Shown here in pieces: positions 6,235 through 9,119 of a DNA stretch of 9,119 bases. The notes under the pieces are model-generated. The model worked only from the letters and a program-made list of their open reading frames with translations. It made no database searches and was not told the DNA's origin. This DNA comes from an uncultured Alphaproteobacteria bacterium (lineage in GTDB: Bacteria; Pseudomonadota; Alphaproteobacteria; Caulobacterales; Parvularculaceae). The position numbers were made by a program, and so were the translations under genes. The number at the start of each line of letters is the position of its first letter. The first letter of the stretch is position 1. The stretch is taken from contig CALKYG010000123.1 in NCBI GenBank assembly GCA_938003575.1, positions 1-9,119 on the forward strand. Direction: 5' to 3'.

Positions 6235-6339
6235 TTTATCCGTGCGGCGCGACCATTTTCGCGCCCGATCAGAGATCCTTCAAAGCCCGCCGTCCGGGCG
6301 CCCCCGAAGGAGGGGGGGATCGCCCAACCCGAGGACTGA
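6231..6339 (+). promoter_or_regulatory. infA leader with candidate promoter and unused ribosome site
   Basis: A -35/-10 candidate, TTGATT (6231-6236) and CATTTT (6254-6259) with 17 bases between, lies at the end of the phosphatase gene; the -10 is weak. Downstream is a small hairpin, GCCCG (6285-6289) with CGGGC (6295-6299). A perfect AAGGAGG follows at 6307-6313, which no start codon uses, and CCCCC (6301-6305) could pair with GGGGG (6314-6318) around it. The site actually spaced for infA is GAGG at 6331-6334. The G/C-rich leader could fold in alternative ways; regulation is inferred, not shown. Confidence 0.3.
6246..6265 (+). terminator. GC hairpin after the phosphatase gene
   Basis: GGCGCG (6246-6251) pairs with CGCGCC (6260-6265) around an 8-base loop, 11 bases after the phosphatase stop. 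There is no T run behind it, so termination may be partial. It could separate the UPF0262-phosphatase transcript from infA, or simply be part of the infA promoter region. Confidence 0.3.
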
Positions 6340-6558
6340 ATGGCTAAAGAAGAACTCCTGGAATTTGAAGGCACCGTTGAGGAACTCCTCCCCAATGCGA
6401 CCTTCCGCGTTAAGCTCGATCAAGGCCATGAGATAATCGCGCACACCGCGGGCAAAATGCGGAAGAACCGCATCCGCGTCCTTGCCGGCGACAAGGTCCT
6501 CGTCGAGATGACGCCTTATGATCTGACCAAGGGCCGGATCACTTTCCGCTTCAAGTAG
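6340..6558 (+). CDS. infA: Translation initiation factor IF-1
   Basis: IF-1 is the small OB-fold (S1-like) factor that binds the ribosomal A site on the 30S subunit and helps IF-2 and IF-3 set up initiation. The 72 residues are exactly the common length. The family pattern is complete: [33 protein letters not shown], the basic [16 protein letters not shown], and the closing strand block [18 protein letters not shown] ribosome site (GAGG, 6331-6334) sits 5 bases before the ATG. It begins a dense run with maf, the RNase E/G-like gene and yacG; only 4 bases separate its stop from maf. The 105 bases before it suggest its own promoter in addition to read-through from the phosphatase gene. Confidence 0.98.
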   Translation: MAKEELLEFEGTVEELLPNATFRVKLDQGHEIIAHTAGKMRKNRIRVLAGDKVLVEMTPYDLTKGRITFRFK

Positions 6559-6562
6559 GACA

Positions 6563-7147
6563 ATGGCCGATCGGCCCCGCCTCATTCTCGCCAGCGCCTC
6601 GCCGCGCCGGCTGTCCCTGCTTGCGCAGATCGGCGTCGCACCCGACGACGTCATCGCCGCGGACGCCGACGAGACCGAACGATTGCACGAGTTGCCGCGA
6701 GATTATGTTCTTCGCGTCGCAGCCGCCAAGGCGGAGATGATTTGCGCAAGGGCGCCGGGCGCGATCGTGCTCGCCGCCGACACGGCGGTCGCCTGCGGGC
6801 GTCGCATCCTGCCGAAGGCCGAGGATGAAGCCGATGCGCGGCGCTGTCTCGAATTGCTGTCCGGGCGCGCACATCGCGTCTTTACGGGCGTGGTGCTCGC
6901 GGGGCCTGACGGCGAAAGGCGCACGCGGATCGTGGAGACGCGGGTCAAGGTTTCGCGCCTCGAACAGTCGGATATCGACGCCTATATCAAGTCGGACGAA
7001 TGGCGCGGCAAGGCGGGCGGCTACGCCATCCAGGGGCTGTTTTCAAAGCATGTCATTTCGATCATCGGCTCCTATTCGAACATCGTCGGCCTGCCGCTCT
7101 ATGAAACGGCGAACCTTCTGAAGGGCGCGGGCAGGCTTCAATCGTGA
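6563..7147 (+). CDS. maf: Maf-family nucleoside triphosphate pyrophosphatase
   Basis: Maf proteins hydrolyse nucleoside triphosphates to monophosphate and pyrophosphate in the cytoplasm, clearing unwanted or modified nucleotides; some also affect septum formation. The 194 residues are a normal length. Seen here are LILASASPRRLSLLAQIG (residues 7-24), the VLAADT motif with catalytic-region Asp73, LSGRAHRVFTGV (99-110), EWRGKAGGYAIQG (146-158), and SNIVGLPL (172-179). The GYAIQG form rather than a FKSEG-like form points to the YhdE-type subfamily acting on dTTP and UTP, not the YceF-type. The start ATG lies 4 bases after the infA stop with little room for its own ribosome site. Its TGA overlaps the GTG start of the RNase gene, so translation along this operon is probably coupled. 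Confidence 0.95.
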   Translation: MADRPRLILASASPRRLSLLAQIGVAPDDVIAADADETERLHELPRDYVLRVAAAKAEMICARAPGAIVLAADTAVACGRRILPKAEDEADARRCLELLSGRAHRVFTGVVLAGPDGERRTRIVETRVKVSRLEQSDIDAYIKSDEWRGKAGGYAIQGLFSKHVISIIGSYSNIVGLPLYETANLLKGAGRLQS

Positions 7148-8352
7148 CTGCGCGCATCGTTATCGAGTGCGGCGCCGCCGAGACGCGCGCGGCGCTGATC
7201 GAAAATGGCGAAATCCGGCGTTTCGCCTTCGCTCCCGCGATGGGAGATGAGAACCTGCCGAGACCGCCGCAAGAAGGCGATGTGCGTCTCGGCCGCGTCA
7301 CCGCCGTGTCGAAGGCGCTCGCCGCGGCGTTCGTCGATATCGGCGCTGAGCGCGACGGTTTCATCCCGCTCGGGAAATCCGCGCCGCCGATTGAAGGCGC
7401 GCGCGTGATCGTCACCGTTCGCCGCCCGCCATTGGCGGGAAAAGGCGCGGTGCTTTCGCTCGATTGGAAACGCTCAGTCGGCGAGGGCGAGGCGTCCTCG
7501 ATCGAATCGCTCGCGTCGACCGCGGCGATCGGCGCGCTCAACCGATCAACGAGCGCCGTCCTTGAAGCCTTCCGCCGTTGCCAGCCCTCCGGTGCGCCGG
7601 AGTTGGAGACCCTCGTCAACGATACCGCCGCGAGGCGCGCCCTGGAAACCGCCGGTAAGGCCCGGCCCATCCTTGATGCGCGCGCTGTCGAAGAGGCGTT
7701 GATCGGCGACGCCGTCGATGAAAGCCTGCATCGATCGGTCGAGCTTGTCGGCGGTGCGCGGCTTTCGTTTCATGAAACGTCGGCCGGTGTCATGATTGAT
7801 GTCGACACCGCCTCCGCCTCGGAGCAGGCGGCGGCTGCGAGGCTGAATGACAGGACCAACCTTACAGCCGCGGAAAGGCTGCCGACTGAGCTCTCACGAC
7901 GCATGATCGGCGGCCGAGTCGTCGTCGATTTCCTGCCGCCGTCAGGCGCCGCCGCGCGCAACGCTCTGGTCGAAAGGATCAAATCAGGATTGAGCGGCGT
8001 TGAGGGGTTCCGGTTCGGCAAGCTCGCCGCGGACGGACTTGCAGACTTCACCTTGTCGAAGCGAAGTTTTTCGCTGCTTGAACTCGCTACCGAGGAAGCG
8101 GGGGCGACCTGGCCGTCGCCGGGACGGCGGCTCACTCTCGACTGGTCGGCGAAACAGGCAATTGGCGCGCTTGAGCGGGAGCTGCGGGGGCGACCGACGG
8201 CGCGGCCCCTTTTGCTTGCCGACGCGGAGATCGCAACCTATCTCTCCGATGAACGTCCCCAGTGGGCGGCGCGCCTTGCCTCGAAATACGGCGCTCGATT
8301 TGAAATTAGGGAAAATCCAGGCATGGAACGGCGCAGCCATGAACTCGCCTGA
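7144..8352 (+). CDS. Short RNase E/G-family protein without Zn-link
   Basis: A 402-residue relative of RNases E and G, endonucleases that start mRNA decay and process rRNA. An S1-like segment lies at about 46-76 (EGDVRLGRVTAV, AAFVDIGAERDGFIPL). The catalytic metal-binding Asp pair is present: Asp219 in VMIDVDTAS and Asp262 in VVVDFLPP, 43 residues apart, exactly as Asp303 and Asp346 in E. coli RNase E. RTNLTAAERLPTELSRR between them matches the family. Asp221 stands where RNase E has Asn305. The CPxC Zn-link that joins RNase E/G dimers is missing, no RTAG-like 5'-phosphate sensor is visible, and the S1-to-Asp219 distance is roughly 90 residues shorter than in RNase E. The tail FEIRENP recalls the RNase G end. 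The start is GTG 7144, overlapping the maf stop; no other good start is near. It may be an active single-unit nuclease or one with altered specificity; a full RNase E gene is expected elsewhere. Confidence 0.88.
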   Translation: MTARIVIECGAAETRAALIENGEIRRFAFAPAMGDENLPRPPQEGDVRLGRVTAVSKALAAAFVDIGAERDGFIPLGKSAPPIEGARVIVTVRRPPLAGKGAVLSLDWKRSVGEGEASSIESLASTAAIGALNRSTSAVLEAFRRCQPSGAPELETLVNDTAARRALETAGKARPILDARAVEEALIGDAVDESLHRSVELVGGARLSFHETSAGVMIDVDTASASEQAAAARLNDRTNLTAAERLPTELSRRMIGGRVVVDFLPPSGAAARNALVERIKSGLSGVEGFRFGKLAADGLADFTLSKRSFSLLELATEEAGATWPSPGRRLTLDWSAKQAIGALERELRGRPTARPLLLADAEIATYLSDERPQWAARLASKYGARFEIRENPGMERRSHELA

Positions 8353-8542
8353 AAAGCGCGCAGTCAATGACAATGTCGGTGAAAGACGGTGTCCAAACTG
8401 TCGTGCGCCGGCGGCGAAGGATTACATGCCATTCTGTTCAAAACGGTGCGCAGATGTCGATCTGCATCGCTGGCTGTCGGGCGGTTATGCGATCCCCGCG
8501 GTTGAAGGCGACGATGACAGGGATGCGCCGGACCGCGAATGA
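8339..8542 (+). CDS. yacG: DNA gyrase inhibitor YacG
   Basis: A 67-residue zinc-finger protein. E. coli YacG binds the GyrB part of DNA gyrase and blocks DNA binding. All four zinc-binding cysteines are present: Cys18 and Cys21 (RCPNCRAP) and Cys33 and Cys37 (PFCSKRC). The family block CADVDLHRWLSGGYAIP (residues 37-53) follows, then an acidic tail (EGDDDRDAPDRE), common in this family. The frame is open far upstream inside the RNase gene, but ATG 8339 gives the usual length and overlaps the RNase gene by 14 bases. Such an overlap, with no strong ribosome site, suggests re-initiation by ribosomes leaving the RNase gene. It is the last gene of the infA operon; an inverted repeat follows its stop by 25 bases. 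Confidence 0.95.
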   Translation: MNSPEKRAVNDNVGERRCPNCRAPAAKDYMPFCSKRCADVDLHRWLSGGYAIPAVEGDDDRDAPDRE

Positions 8543-8567
8543 CGATCTGATCCGGCGGCGGGATGTT

Positions 8568-8599
8568 GAGGTCCCGCAAGACGACGCTCGCGGGACCTC
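8568..8599. terminator. Perfect 10-bp inverted repeat between convergent genes
   Basis: GAGGTCCCGC (8568-8577) and GCGGGACCTC (8590-8599) are exact reverse complements around a 12-base loop. The repeat lies in the 95-base gap between the yacG stop and the stop of the EF-hand gene on the other strand, so one hairpin could end both transcripts. Neither side has a T run, so it may be Rho-assisted or act by protecting 3' ends. Confidence 0.55.
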
Positions 8600-8637
8600 C
8601 GGGGGCGCGGCGATACGCACCGCATACAATCCAGGGC

Positions 8638-9119
8638 CTATTGCGCGTTCCGGACGTCAGCCGGCCTGACGGCGATGAGCGCCGCAAACTTCTGCTGCTC
8701 TAGCGCGTCAAGGCGCTTGTCGCGGTTCGCATCGGCCGCCTCGAAAGACCTGTCGCGCGCGTCGGCGAGTTCGGGTTTCGTAATCTTCTTGTCTTGCTTG
8801 GCGAGCGCCTCGAAGACGGCGTCGGCCGGCTGGGCCTTTTCAGGCGCGACGCCGCTCGTTTTCGACGCCGTTGCCGCAAAGGCGGCGAACTCGGCCTCGT
8901 CAATGGCGCCGTCGGCGTCCGAATCGGCGAGCTTGAATTCCCGCTCGGCGAGCAACTTCGCATCCTCACGCGTCGTCACGTCGATCGGGGCGATGACCGC
9001 GTCAGTCCCGGATGACGCCGACTCGTGGCCCGTCGGATGGATTTCATGAGCAGCCGGATCTGCGACAGCCGCAGTTGACGCAAGCGCAATGAAGCCCGCG
9101 CCCGTAATGACCAGTTTTA
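8638..9119 (-). CDS. Exported EF-hand calcium-binding protein, N-terminus cut off
   Basis: The reading frame runs off the right edge: 159 residues are visible and the start codon lies outside. The visible N-terminus is the hydrophobic part and cleavage site of a signal peptide (GAGFIALASTAAVA followed by DPAAHE), so only a few residues are missing and the product should be periplasmic or secreted. Two canonical 12-residue EF-hand loops are visible: DSDADGAIDEAE (bases 8890-8925) and DANRDKRLDALE (bases 8698-8733, with Lys in place of the usual Gly at loop position 6). Between them a degenerate hand (AKQDKKITKPEL) keeps the Ile and the final Glu but lacks Asp at position 1. An internal GTG at 8979 gives a shorter frame, but the signal peptide in the same frame upstream shows it is not the start. 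The role is unknown: calcium sensing, buffering or Ca-dependent surface binding are options. Confidence 0.88.
   Translation of the reverse strand, partial: KLVITGAGFIALASTAAVADPAAHEIHPTGHESASSGTDAVIAPIDVTTREDAKLLAEREFKLADSDADGAIDEAEFAAFAATASKTSGVAPEKAQPADAVFEALAKQDKKITKPELADARDRSFEAADANRDKRLDALEQQKFAALIAVRPADVRNAQ

Noticed and set aside
7062..7670. 202-codon minus-strand open frame opposite maf and the RNase gene
   Set aside because: It spans the junction of two solid genes on the other strand and has shadow-type composition.
8675..9049. 124-codon plus-strand frame with a hydrophobic stretch
   Set aside because: It mirrors the EF-hand gene on the minus strand, whose signal peptide and calcium loops are convincing.
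1..9119. CRISPR array, insertion sequence, prophage or toxin-antitoxin system
   Set aside because: No repeat-spacer pattern, terminal inverted repeats, transposase, integrase or paired small toxin-like genes are visible; gene content is mostly core chromosomal.

Overview
The window looks like a piece of an alphaproteobacterial chromosome. It is GC-rich, and its core is a gene run familiar from that class: murA, DUF2948, UPF0262, low-molecular-weight phosphatase, infA, maf, an RNase E/G-like gene and yacG. The genus cannot be read from the sequence. A marine, Hyphomonadaceae- or Parvularculaceae-like lineage is only a guess. There are no tRNAs, rRNAs, insertion sequences, CRISPR arrays or integration scars, so this is mostly ordinary chromosomal DNA with a few unusual points.

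Positions 57-2241 hold a two-gene plus-strand unit. The first gene encodes a zinc-ribbon protein with two or three membrane segments. Ten bases later comes a 504-residue protein with one complete and one defective zinc ribbon, a single membrane helix, about three BON-like repeats and an unrecognised beta-rich C-terminal domain. A GC hairpin follows. This pair is the least explained part of the window.

Positions 2408-4347 begin with a good sigma-70-type promoter candidate whose predicted start lies almost on the ATG of a small basic protein. That gene abuts murA, which overlaps a DUF2948 gene. A diheme membrane cytochrome c gene (4348-5205) then lies on the minus strand, its stop codon touching the DUF2948 stop. 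In many alphaproteobacteria hisD occupies this place, so hisD appears to have been lost or moved.

Positions 5313-8542 carry the rest of the conserved cluster: UPF0262, phosphatase, a roughly 105-base leader, then infA-maf-RNase E/G-like-yacG, packed with gaps of 4 bases or less or with overlaps. The genes cover cell-wall precursor synthesis, translation initiation, nucleotide-pool cleaning, RNA processing and gyrase control. They are co-arranged housekeeping genes rather than one pathway. The RNase lacks the Zn-link and the usual 5'-sensor motif, and the phosphatase has Asn where the DP-motif Asp is expected.

A perfect 10-bp inverted repeat separates yacG from a convergent exported EF-hand protein gene that runs off the right edge.
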